A DNA stretch of 64,000 nt from Euptelea pleiosperma (taxonomy: Eukaryota; Streptophyta; Magnoliopsida; Ranunculales; Eupteleaceae), in contig CM068546.1 in assembly GCA_035048495.1 (NCBI GenBank), positions 18,296,435-18,360,434 of the forward strand, in the 5' to 3' direction. Below, in pieces: positions 23,301-35,300 of this stretch. The notes below the pieces were generated by a model. That model was not told the origin of the DNA and did no database searches. It worked only from the letters and a program-made list of their open reading frames with translations. Made by a program: the position numbers and the translations under genes. The number at the start of each line of letters is the position of its first letter. Position 1 is the first letter of the stretch.

Positions 23301-26300
23301 CTTCCTCTTGTGTCTTTCAAGAATTCCTGAAAATATTCAGGAGGTCCTTTGAAAATTTTTTTGTGGGGCCATTGCTTCGAGATACGCGTTACCTCGAGAG
23401 TCGTGCCGTACGAGGTTCTAGGATTTGGGATTCTAGCGTATTCGCATGTAAGTACATAGTTATTTATTTTATGCCTTTATTTAATGAATTAATTATTTAT
23501 TTACTTATAAATGTTATTTTATTTTGGAAATAGTAGAAAATTCTCAGAATATTGTAGAAAAATTCTAAAAAATTTTATTATTTTTGGAAAAAATATCTGA
23601 AGATTTTATTCCTGTTATCTGTTAATTTTAGTAAAGAAAAATTCATATTTTTTTATTTTCCACATGAAATGTGTAAATGCATTGATGATTTCTTGTACTC
23701 TTACACAAGGTTTAAAATTTATTTTCGGAGGAATGTTTTGGTCAAGTGAAAAACCGAGACAAACTTTGAAACGAAACGAAACATTCATGAAACATTGAAA
23801 AAACGAAATTTCTGAAACATTACGAAATATTACGAAATATTCCGAAACATTACGAAATATTATTCAAAATCATAAATTATATTTTTGTTTTTTTGGATTG
23901 TATCGGTGTCCTTACGAAACGAAACATACGAAACATTACGAAACATTCCGAAATTTTAAACCATGCTCTTACAAGCATGAAATTGTGATAGATGGGAGCA
24001 TGTGTAATCTGGTTTAGTTAGATGAATTCATGCTCAAAATCATTCAAAAGGAGATATATGTGTTTTTCATCAGTTTTCTATGTGTTTTTTCTAGAATATT
24101 AACTGGGCTTAAATGTTCATATTTTTAGTTTAAAAAAATGTTAGAATATGTATGTTATGCATATAAAGATGTTTCTACAAACATTAATATTTTATGCATA
24201 TAAATACGATTAAGGACATGAATAAGAATGCGACCGGGAATGGAGAATACCAGATTAGTTAGAATCAGGCGTTATCTCATTGCTTTGAGACCCCTTGGGG
24301 TTCTAGTCCCCTAAAGTATCAGGCGTTGTCTTACTTCTTTAAGACCCCTTGGGGTTCCGGTCCCTTAAAGGAGAGGCTTTGTCTCATTCATGAGACCCCT
24401 CGGGTATTTATACTAAAAAAGAAATTAGGGAATCCGAATAGAGGATACCTAATGAAACAATTAGTGTGCACATTAAGGAGTCTACTTGTAGGCTAAAAGT
24501 GTTGACATCGTACATTAGAACTGATGGAATGTTGGTATCGAATACATCATAATCAATAGTTTGACTGTATAGAAATGGTCACAGGTATTCTGATAAGAGA
24601 AATTTTAACTGTTGTGTGAGAGGTCATCCTTGTATTCGGAGTTATATGAAAGTAATTGACGGAGAATTGAGTTTTATCAAATTACATGTGAAACTCATTT
24701 GCAAATCGTATTTGTTTTAAAATAAACAAAAGTCATTGATTTAAGTGGTTTTACGCATGAGGAATGTACTTACTGGGCCCTAGCTCATCGTTTTAAAATG
24801 TTTTGTTTTCAGGAAGGGATAATGGGAAGTTGGTTTGATGCTTCCAGCATTTCTGTCAATAGACTTGTACTAGAGACGATATTATATTTTGTTTAATGCT
24901 TCTATCTTGTAGAAGGATACATGAGATATGTAGGTCTTTTGACCGTTTAGTAACATGTATTTGGAAGTACGATATATACAATGTTTTCTTTTGGATGGAC
25001 ATATTATGGTTTTGATTGAGGCTAGAGATCCTCTGATATTATTAATATGTCAATGAAGTGCGTTTCATCTAATTGATTGTTTAAACAAAATAAAAAAAAT
25101 TATCCGATGTATTTCCGTTTCATCGTGATACCAGTTTTGTTTAACTGCGCGTTTGTATGATCAGATTACGCCTCAAGATACGAAAAAGGTCGACATGACC
25201 AGATATCGGATTTGGGGGCATGACAACACTGGAGTGAAGGGAGCCACCACCGGAACAACATTCACCTTTGGCACCACCTACTCACATAAATGATTGCATT
25301 CCCACTCTAATCGAAATCAAATCACAGAGAAACTTGAGGGTAACACTATTCTCAACAAAGAATACTATCTTCCTTCCTCTGCAAGGAATGAGATGGAATA
25401 GGATCGGTGAATCAGAGATGGAAGAAAGAGCCACAGCAATGTCCTCCCACTGAGAGCCGTTATCTGAGGACTCACATATCAAAGCTTGACTTCATCGTCC
25501 GAAAGAGACATTATCACCATCGTATTTGGATATGATATTGTAAGGGATGATCTCTCCAGGCACCTGAGGGGCATCCACAAATGATCTCAAGTTAGCGGGA
25601 ATCATTGCCTCAACAACATCGAACTTGGGCTTCTCAAGCTCAGAAGATAAGCCAAGAAATAACGAACTTGTAACCTGTTGGGAAACTGTCATGCTCTGAA
25701 TCGGATATCCAGATACGATCTGAAAACCCGTGGATCGACCCATACCCAACCCAGAGATGATCTATGAATGTTCTCTAGTGGTCTAATTAGGTCAATTAGA
25801 CCACTAAGGTTCATTTCGAAACCCACTAAGTACGAAAGAATCTAGGTGCGAAGTAACCCTAGAATGATTCTACGCGATTGATCAATTATCAGAGTTAGAT
25901 TAAGTTCGTTTGATCGACTAGGCTATTGTGCAATCTACGTGAGGTTATTATGAATCAGTTAGAGTTAATCGAAAACTCCTAAGTCAAGTCTAGGGTAACC
26001 GATAAGGTCAACTCGGTCTAGGTATGAGTCAACCCAGTTGACTCGGTCAAGTCTTAAAATTTGACTAAGGCAAAATAGGGCAGCAATGAACTATTTTGAC
26101 CATATCTCATTCGTTAAAAAGAATTTGCGAATGGGCCATACATTTTCGGAAAGGTCTCGCAGAGATCTTCGAATAATCCTTGTGCATCGATCTTAGAAAA
26201 GGTCATCTTCTCTCCCGAAAGTGTTACACAACACAGAACCTCAAAACTGGATTTTCTGACCTACTGTCAGTGTTTTGAATATTACGGACAACACAAATGG

Positions 26301-29300
26301 AATTTTTGAATTTCCGCCGACTGTTCTAGAAAGCTAGCTCACAGAACTTCAAAATTTTCTTTGTCGGGAAATTTTTAAAAATGCCATCTTCCTATCTGAA
26401 ATCACATTGCAAGACAAGCTTCGAATTTATCAGATTCGAGCTACTGTCAGTGTTTTGACCATAACATTTAGCACAGGTCGAATTTCCAGAAATGGTAAAT
26501 ATTGCCTAAAAGCTAACTCAAAGCTATGATACCTAGATACTTTGAAACGGGTGTCGTATCCGTGTCGGATACTTTCATTTTAAGTGTAAATGTCGTGTCC
26601 ACACCGTGTTGGTCCCGTATCCTTGTCGTGTCCGGGTAACATAGACTCAAAGCACTACGAAAAGTCCTTGCTGGAGGTCCGGAAAGGTCATCTGCTTGCC
26701 TGAAATAGGACTGCAAAACAGAACTTTGAATCTGGCAGATTCGCACTATAGTCAGTATTTCGATCATATCTTACTATGTAGATCGAATCTGTGAAATCGG
26801 TCGATTGCTGCTAAAAGCTAACTTATAGGCAAGGTTTAAAATCTCGTAATGTTTCATAATGTTTCGTACGAAACATTTAAGGGAACCGAAACGAAACATC
26901 CATTATTTCGTTCGTTTCGATTTCACAGATTGAACATCGTAAAAGAAGAAAGAAAAGCCCTAAATTCCAGATTTTTAGCAAAAAAATCTCCTTCATTTAA
27001 AAAACCCCCATCCCCAAACGAGATCTGTAGAGCCTAAGAGAGATTGAGAGAGGAGAGACCAGTGTGCATGAAAGAGGAGAGAGAGAAGAACAACGTTACC
27101 TTTTCCTTTTCTAGCAAGCGGCGACGTGATCTCCCCAGCAAGCGGCGTCTTCCTCCCCTCTCTCCTTCATCTTCTCCATTTTTCTCTTTTCTCTGTTGTT
27201 ACTTGTTAAAGAATGAAGGTAATCCCTTTTTTTCAGTTTAAGAAACAAAAAAGAACTATACGGTAGTAATCAAATTACCATTTTATATTATATATGTTAT
27301 TATATAAGCCACATGGCATAATCTTAGAGACTACTGACCGTATAGATGTTTGGTCCATTCCTAGATGAATCGGTGGACCAAACGTCAGCCCGATTAGTTA
27401 TTCTAACTGTTGGATTGTAATCCTTTTCATGGCTTTATTTTTAACCGTGAGATTCAAATTTTATTTGGGATACTCAAATCCAAAGGCTAGAAATCACTAA
27501 TCAGGCTGATTTTCAATAAGTAGGTCTAACTAGGGATGATACCAACATCCAAACGGTTAGTGGTCTCTAAGATGCCGCCACATGGCCCTTGGATGCGAGC
27601 TTTTTCATGGATTGATTTTTAACCACAGGATTTGAGTATTTAGATCCAACCATTAGAAATAACAAATCAAGCATATTTTTGGTCTAGAGTTCCATCTAGG
27701 GATGGGACAAAAATCCATACGGTCAATGGTCTCTAAGAGTGTGCCACGTGGCCATTGGATTTGAGCTTTTTCATGGATTGATTTTTAACCGCGGGATTTG
27801 AGTATTATTTGGGTACTTAGATCCAACGGTTAGAAATAACTAATCAAGCTTATTTTTGGCCTAGAGGGTCCATCTAGGGATGGGACAAATATGGTCAATG
27901 GTGTCTAAGATTGTGCCACGTAGCTCATATAGATGTGCGAGCAAAAATGGACTCCATGGGACCGAATGTTTTGGAATGTTTCTAATCGTGGGATCTGACT
28001 AGCCCAAATAATACTCGAATTTCACGGTTAAAAATTGACCCATAAAAAAATCCAACGGTTAGAAATCACCAATCAAGTTGATTTTTAGTGTGTGGGTCCA
28101 CCCCTAATTAGAAATTCTGCGTACTATATACGTATTATACCCGAATAGTAAGTTTTTTTTAGAAAACGTTTTAAACAACATATACATTGAATTGTACGGA
28201 TTATACTCCGTTTTTTCTCTAAAACTGATTAAAACACGTATTTCCAATAATACTTCAAATTCAGCATGTGCGGGGAAAAGTCCATTAGCACATTCTTAGA
28301 GATCAATGTCCTGACTCTTTTTTTATAGGGACGATCTCCAATCTTAGTTGAAAATCAATCTGATTGGTGATTATTAGCCATTTGATCTTTGTACCCACCC
28401 CCAAACATGTATTAGATTTGTTTAACGCAAAATGCCACTAAATAAAAAAGAAACTACACAAGGTGCTTTATTACATTTTCTTGAAAGTTGGAATATTTGA
28501 ATGTTATTTTATCACAACAAATAATAATAAATAGCATGAACAGGTTCAAGAGTTCTTGAACACTCTTAATCCATTCTGCTTCGTTTAATCATCTCATGTG
28601 AACAACACTAGCACTGGAAGCTATATATAGTAGCAGTAACAATCATTTTTCTTTTCTCCAAACTACATGAAAGTTGGGTGACTTGGGCATATTCAATTCG
28701 TCCATGTACATCATCTCTTTGACCTTGATCTGCATTTCAAGTTTAGACAAATTACAAAAAATCGTTAGTTCGAATAATTGAATCATTCATTAAAAGAAAA
28801 TAGAGAAAAATCAAAAATCAATTTATCGATGCATATCAGGTAAAGAAAAATATGATTTCTTTATAATATATGATTTTCAGAATCATTTAACTACTTTAAA
28901 CATCATTTTTAAGTTTATTTATGCCTTAAATGCATGATTTTGCGAATGTTTTGTAATGTTTCGCAATGTTTCGTGAATGTTTCGCAATGTTTCGTAAATT
29001 TCGCCCGTTTCGCCATTTTTTCAATTTTTCGTGAATGTTTCGTTTCGTTCGTGAATGTTTCGGTTTTTCACTTGACCGAAACATTCCTACGAAACGAAAT
29101 TTAAACCTTGCTTATAGGGCTTTGAATCATTCCTACTGATTAGAAACCAGTTATGCCATCTATGTATCGGAAATCACACCACAAGTCAGCAAATAGGTTA
29201 CTGTCTCGTGTTGCATTTCGGTGACAGTCTCTTGGATCCGATACACATATCGGTCTAAAAGGGTTATGTTAAGGCTATCTTTTTTATATTTAACACATGC

Positions 29301-32300
29301 TCATAAACATTAAAAAGATGTGGAATAATCATATCATAAAATCAATTCAATCATGTTTACAAAGAATCAACCATGTTATAAAATAAAACGAGGACAAATC
29401 CTAAAAAATCAAGCCAAAACAAGCTTGTTTGAAACACTTGAGTAAAGAAGGCATATAAAGTGTTTATAATAAGTCTAGGGCTATCTAGCCATCTTCCGTG
29501 TAAACATCCTCATAATTGTCCTCGTCTAGATCATCCAAACCTGGATCTATCAAATCTTCGAGTCTTCATAGACATCGTTGGTCAAATCTAAAATATATCG
29601 GCAAATGTCGTGAGTCCAGAAGGACTCATTGTTCCACAAGTAGTCCGACATGCATTTTATATCAACCAAAATTGATAGATCATGCTAAGTACATGCAAGA
29701 CAATCATAACCACGATAATAATATGATGAACCGATAACATGAATGCTCTCACCCACCATTCACTCAATTACCTCACCGGGGTCTCCATCTCCTTCCCACA
29801 CTGGGAGAGTAATCAATAAGGTTCTTCTGCAGGAATAAAAGTTCGGGGTCTTTCACCCTAGGGCTCCGGGCCTTTCTTAATTATAATAGGGTGCCGCCTA
29901 GTAGGACCTCACCCTTTAAAAGTAACAATGGGCACCCAGTAGGGTCACACCACTAATCACTTCAATACACATCACACCCTCAATATGCCCCAATGCAAAG
30001 TACATTAACCGGAAAAGTAAGCCATGTGGTGTAACCTCATATCCCAAATCAATAAGTTCACCAAGGGAGTAGGCCGTATAGTCCTCTTGTGGAATCCTAC
30101 CATGGCCGAACCCTTCATGTGGATCCTCCGTGGATCCCCATGAGTGGATCGGTCTCATAGGCTTTCACGAAAGAGCCATGGACGATTTCCCGAAATCTCC
30201 AGCTAGGGTTTTTATGTTTCAAGAAAGGTTCCAAATTTCTCGGGTAAGCTGGTAAGGGTAGTTTAAGAATATTTTTGGTGTCTTGGGCACATAAAATAAT
30301 TGTTTTATAAAATTTTAGGAATGTCATCTGGGGCAAGAAAAATTCCCCTGCAACATCTGGGTCTCGCTCGAAAAGTTGAATTAAGCCCTAAGGTGTTGGT
30401 CCTACAAAACTCTAATTTTTCAAAGTTGTCGAGATGAAACCAATTGAACCCACATACTCAAATATGAGATTTAATTACAAAAACAATAACAGAAGTCTGA
30501 AAAAGATTCAGGTTTTCCTTCTCATGTGAAGTTACCATAATATCCTTAACCAAAAGTTCAGGGTATTACAGAAATAGAAAGATATGTTACATCTTGAGGA
30601 TTTGACCTCAGAGTCTAAGGAACCGTCCACCCCGGTTCTGTTTCTCTTTGGCGATAAAACACTTCCCTTGCATCACAACTTTCCTCAATAATGGTTTATG
30701 AGATTTAGCTTTGATGATATCCCTGAACACGCCACTCAACCAGAGCCCAAGTTATCCTAGGAATACTGCCTCCTCTAACCATTTCCTCCCTCTCTAACCC
30801 GGAGAAGGGAACTACCACATTTCTACTCCCTTGCGAAGAAAAACACCTTACCTTCCACGGTTACCCTAACCATTTCCAAGTCTCAGGAAAGCTTCTCAAG
30901 TGTTACCTGCCCAACCATCATTAGTAACGGCTTTCCACCATTTTATCTACCCTCTCCTTAAATTAGGGTCTTCAAGTCACATGTTCTAAAATCTGAAAGG
31001 AGATGGACTCTTTCTTTCAAAATTCCTCAACGAAATATGTCTCTGACTCGATACTAATTTTGGAAGTATTTGTCCTTATATTTCCTTCATTGTTATTATT
31101 ATTTAATCTATTAGGTTTAGGTTATTGGGCCCACATTTATTTCATAATAATATAAATAACAAAGTTGGGGAAATCGATCCCCACTCTTTCTCTCCCATTC
31201 TTCTCTTCTCTTTTTTCCATATTCTCTTCTTCTATTCTCTTACACATTTAGGGTTTCAATTTTAACTCGGTATCAGAGCAGAAAGATCTACAAGTATTTT
31301 TCTTCCTTTTTTTCTCTCCCAGATTGGATCTAAGGGAAACCCTAAGGGTGCTGCACCTCTCAAAACCCATAGGGCTTGTTCCCTAGGCTTACCACACCCC
31401 CCAAAACCCTAAGTTTTTTTGCCCTAAGGGTGTCGCACCCCCCATATAAATGTATGAGCTCTAAAGTATGGGACAAATTTTTGTTGATTCTTTTCTCTTG
31501 AACGAATATTTTCAAAATAAAGCAACATAAACAATTTGAAGTTGTAAATTCAACTAAATCCTTGTTCACATAAGTCAAAGCTTTATCTTGATTGTTTCAA
31601 CTAAACTCAAATTTTTGGATGTCCAAGGATACTTCATTGTTGTGAGCCTAATTTTGATTTTGGATTCTTTTAGGAGAATGATCTTACACCTGTAGTAAAT
31701 TCAAGTGCATTTACATTTGTGCCATGTTCTTGTGCTAGTGGACATCAATACTTATTAATATCAAACTCAAATATATGTCATCATTTGGCAGGAGGAAGCC
31801 TCTTAATCAAGTTCCATATCTGGTCTCTATATCTATTGTGCTACTTGGATGTGCTTTAGCATTTTTTCTGATCTCTTTTGTGAATGGAGGACCTTCATCG
31901 CTCTTAGCAGCAATTGCAAAGTCAGGCTTTACTGCCGCATTTACATTGATCTTTGTTTCTGAGATTGGTGACAAGGTGACTAATCTACCTTCGCAATAAT
32001 TATGAGGTTTTATGTCTCCCTTGATTTTTTAAATATAATTGATTCCAGGGCCTGTATTTTGATGATTGCTTTACTTGGCTAAATTCACTTGTGGGAGTCA
32101 TCTCAGTTTGTTGAAATTGTCTAGCATTGAGTAATTGTGCAGTTAGCACTGTTAGGATGCCAATTGAATTCCCTTGTTTTTAATTCAAATCCCACAGTTG
32201 TAATTACTTTTACGTAATTGTTTCCTTTTCAATATTCCCTAGTTGAAAAGGTCAAACTTTTGATTTAGGTCTGGAAAGATCACTAAAATCAAATGCCACT

Positions 32301-35300
32301 ATGATATCATATTGCAAATCTGAGAAACATGACCTAATAAATTTGTTGCTTATCTAGTTATGAACTCTAATTTTGACGGTCACATAAAAAGGCTTCATAA
32401 CCATAGTATTTCTGGGCTTGTTCACATATATAGTGGGATTACCTAGTTTAAGTCTACTTGTTCAAAAAGATAGAGTAATATAGTATCCATTCTTGAATAA
32501 AAAAGAAGAAGAAAAGAGAGGATATATACAATGTCCATTAGCAGACTTATAACAAAGTTACAATGTATTTTCTACAAACGTTTTCTCACTTGAGTAGTGC
32601 AATTAATATTATAGGCTTGTAAGAAGGAAAAACATAGTTACAACACTTACGTATTGTCACTGTAGACCAAGGAAATAAATTTCGGTTTCGAGGTTTATTT
32701 CGACCAGCCCGGAAATGGAAATATATCGACCAGTGTGGAAATAATACATTTTTCGTGGAAATGATTGAAATAATGCTGAAATGATGAAAATATTGTGGAA
32801 AGTTTGGAAAATGATAAAACAAGCATAAAAACACATTCATAAACTACTTATAAAAAAAAAAAAAAACACTTATAAACTATCAAACCATAATATACAACCA
32901 CATGTAGTGTGGAAATGAATGACCATAGCGGTTTGTAATATGTTGAGGCAGGTATCTGATAGTCAGTCAAAGTATTATTAATTAGATAACTATTATTTAA
33001 TTGCTTATTATAAAAAAAGTCATAAATCAAGGTATTAACGAATCTTTATTCACTTACATCAGTGTCTTAATATTATGTATAATTTTAGAAAACCTATTTA
33101 CTATTAACTTATAACATTACTTAACTATTTGAATGTTTAAATATTTTTTTTGGAAAAATATTTAACCCAACCAACTTGTAGAACGAGCTAAATTATGCAA
33201 CATATAATCAATTTATGCATAATCATGGATATTTAGGATAAAAACCAATGAAATTGGGGTTTTCCCCAAATTTTAAATTTTTACCCTAAATGATCTTCAA
33301 TACGTGTACAAATCAAGTGTAAATGCATCATAGATTTGATGCATTTACACCTAATCTATCTATTTGTAGCAAGAAATGATAGCAAAAAAAATATATACTT
33401 GCGTACATTTCGAATTTGAAAAAACTCCAAAATGGGATTTGATTCGTCCTCACGATCAATTCGTGGACCAAGAAATCTACAATGGATTGGTCTTTTTATA
33501 AAAAAAATATATATATGGAAAGGGATTAAATGGATCAAATATGGGATTTGTGGTGGTTTTGAGCTCAATTGGGATGTTTCATACCTTCAATCCAAATGTT
33601 TCCATAGATGTTGAAACATTTCGACCGTTACACTGTCAATTGATCGAAATTTACTATTCACGTGATAAATTGACTTACCATACTAACAACAAAAGAAATA
33701 TCTGGTCTAGTGATAGTGAGAAAATTAAGCTTGCCTACTAGTTTCAGTCTTTCTTCTGTGATCGAGATTGGTCTCCCGAAGAACAAGATAGGCCAATCCC
33801 AAAAGCCAAAAGCAGATCTGCTCTCTGTACCTTGGAACAGCTCCATTCTGATTGGAAGATCATGAATAATAAAAGAAAACCAATTTGCACCAGGCGCACT
33901 GCGCTTTCCCTTGTCCAGAGGTTCGCCTTTCTAAGTCAAGTAATGGTCACCCACTGAAGACTGGAGCCTCATAAGTCTTCGATGCCTTCTAGGATTATCA
34001 AACAATTTTCTCGGATCAACAATAAGCTTCACATAAAGATCCATTGGAGTTTTTGTTGGTTTTGTTTCCAATAAACCAATGTCCTTAAGTAAATCTAGAA
34101 CATATTTTCATTGAGACAAATTAATGCCAATATTTGATCGTGCAACTTCAAATCTAGAAAGTACTTTACCTTTCCAAGGTCATTATTATGAAAGTATACA
34201 TGAAGAAACTACTTCAAATTCTCTATACCCTTGACGTCACTACCTATAATCACGATGCCAACAACATATACAACCAAATCGATCTTCCCAGCCTTAGAAC
34301 TCCAACTAAATATAAAGTGGTCTGATAAACATCTGCTCAAACAAAACTAAAGTACAACTTCACTGAACCTTGCCAAACCAAGCCCGATGTGATTGTTTCA
34401 CCCATTTATAACCTTCAGTAATCTATACACCCTGAAAGACTCCCCTAAGCAACAAATGTCGGTGATTACTCTATATAAACCTCCTCATTCAAGGTACCAT
34501 GAAAGAATATATTTTTGATGTCGAATTGGTACAAGGGCCACTGTGCATTGGCGGCAAGAGAGATGATGACATGAACCGAAGATATTTTAGCCCTTGGAGA
34601 ATTGTTTCAGCATAGTAAATTCCATAGGTTTGAGAATAACCTTTGGCAATAAGATGAGCCTTAAGTCTATCCACAGATCCATCAGGAAAATGTTTTGTGT
34701 TATACACGCAGTGACAACCTACAACCTGCTTACTAGGAGGGAGAGAAGTAAAGTCCCAAGACCATTATGATGAAGAGCATTCATTTCAGCCTACATTGCT
34801 TTCTTCCAACCAGAATGTGACATAGCATCTTTAAGATTAATAGGAACTAACATAGAAGAAAGAGAAGTGACAAACGTACGTGGGGGGAGAGAGAACATGG
34901 AATTATCTTTGCTACTAAGGATTTGAGTAGCATAGGCTCAAATTCAGCCTTTAGGCCCAAAAGGGAACTTCGTAACTCGATACTTCTCTCATTGCCTTTG
35001 TTGGTTCTCTAGATCAATAGTAATAAGGTGATATACTTTCTGTTCATCAATTATTCTCCGCATGCGGGCATAATATTCAACAAGACTTTTATGATATTGT
35101 TGCAAAGTAAAAAGCTTCTGAAACAGTTGATACACTCGTGTAAAATTCTTCTCATCAGAATACATATCCCGAACTCTCCCATATTTCTATTGTTGTATCC
35201 AAAAAATCACATTTACACTTATTTGTGGATCCATACTATTCCACAACCAGGTCATGATCTGAGCATTTTCTCAAGTCCACTCTTTATAATTACTGGCCTC

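Larger units (their letters stand above)
20928..23320 (+). mobile_element. 5' part of a Ty1/copia element (LTR, leader, gag, protease start)
   Basis: The LTR (20928-21073) begins TGTTATCAGATACG and ends ...CATTCCAACT, followed directly by primer site TGGTATCAGAGC (21074-21085). Then come a ~780-bp leader and a broken gag. Coding similarity stops near 23320, after the block [16 protein letters not shown] that precedes integrase. A matching 3' LTR was not found. Confidence 0.8.
23340..25224 (-). repeat. Ty3-type LTR-like block, about 1.9 kb
   Basis: Read on the minus strand it begins TGTCATGCCCCCAAATCCGA, the style of start seen in plant chromovirus (Del/Tekay) LTRs. The far end is near 23340-23361 but is not exact. 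I found no matching second LTR and no convincing 5-bp target duplication, so solo LTR is an inference. It contains MITE copy 2 and a short tandem repeat. Confidence 0.45.
26830..29110. mobile_element. hAT element, TTTCG family, long member (2281 bp)
   Basis: The termini CAAGGTTTAAAATCTCG and (reversed) CAAGGTTTAAATTTCGTTTC match the MITE copies. An exact 8-bp duplication CTTATAGG flanks the pair (26822-26829, 29111-29118). TTTCG repeats occupy only the first ~100 and last ~190 bases. The ~2-kb interior is unlike the short copies and includes pyrimidine-rich leader-like DNA (26940-27240), foldback MITEs (27301-28110) and a possible terminal exon (28643-28729). Confidence 0.85.
26090..29290 (+). 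repeat. Tandem repeat of ~180-bp units interrupted by two elements
   Basis: The landmark CTACTGTCAG followed by TGTTTTGA recurs at 26261 and 26441 (180 bases apart). It recurs again as CTATAGTCAG at 26746: 305 bases on, or 176 after removing the 121-bp insertion and its 8-bp duplication. A fourth, more diverged copy (TTACTGTC) lies near 29198, after removal of the hAT insertion. Units also share TGCAA(G/A)ACA, CTTCGAAT/CTTTGAAT and AGCTAACT. The parent element is unknown. Confidence 0.7.

Noticed and set aside
29916..30158. 80-residue minus-strand protein ([19 protein letters not shown]...)
   Set aside because: No recognisable domain, and it lies in LTR-like non-coding repeat; coding status cannot be supported.
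31775..31999. Independent 74-residue membrane protein
   Set aside because: It begins inside the intron acceptor and reads through the donor; it is exon 3 of the transporter.
33560..33660. Right arm of a MITE starting near 32660 (GGAAAT/TTTCGG words)
   Set aside because: Shared words only; I could not align ends or find target duplications.
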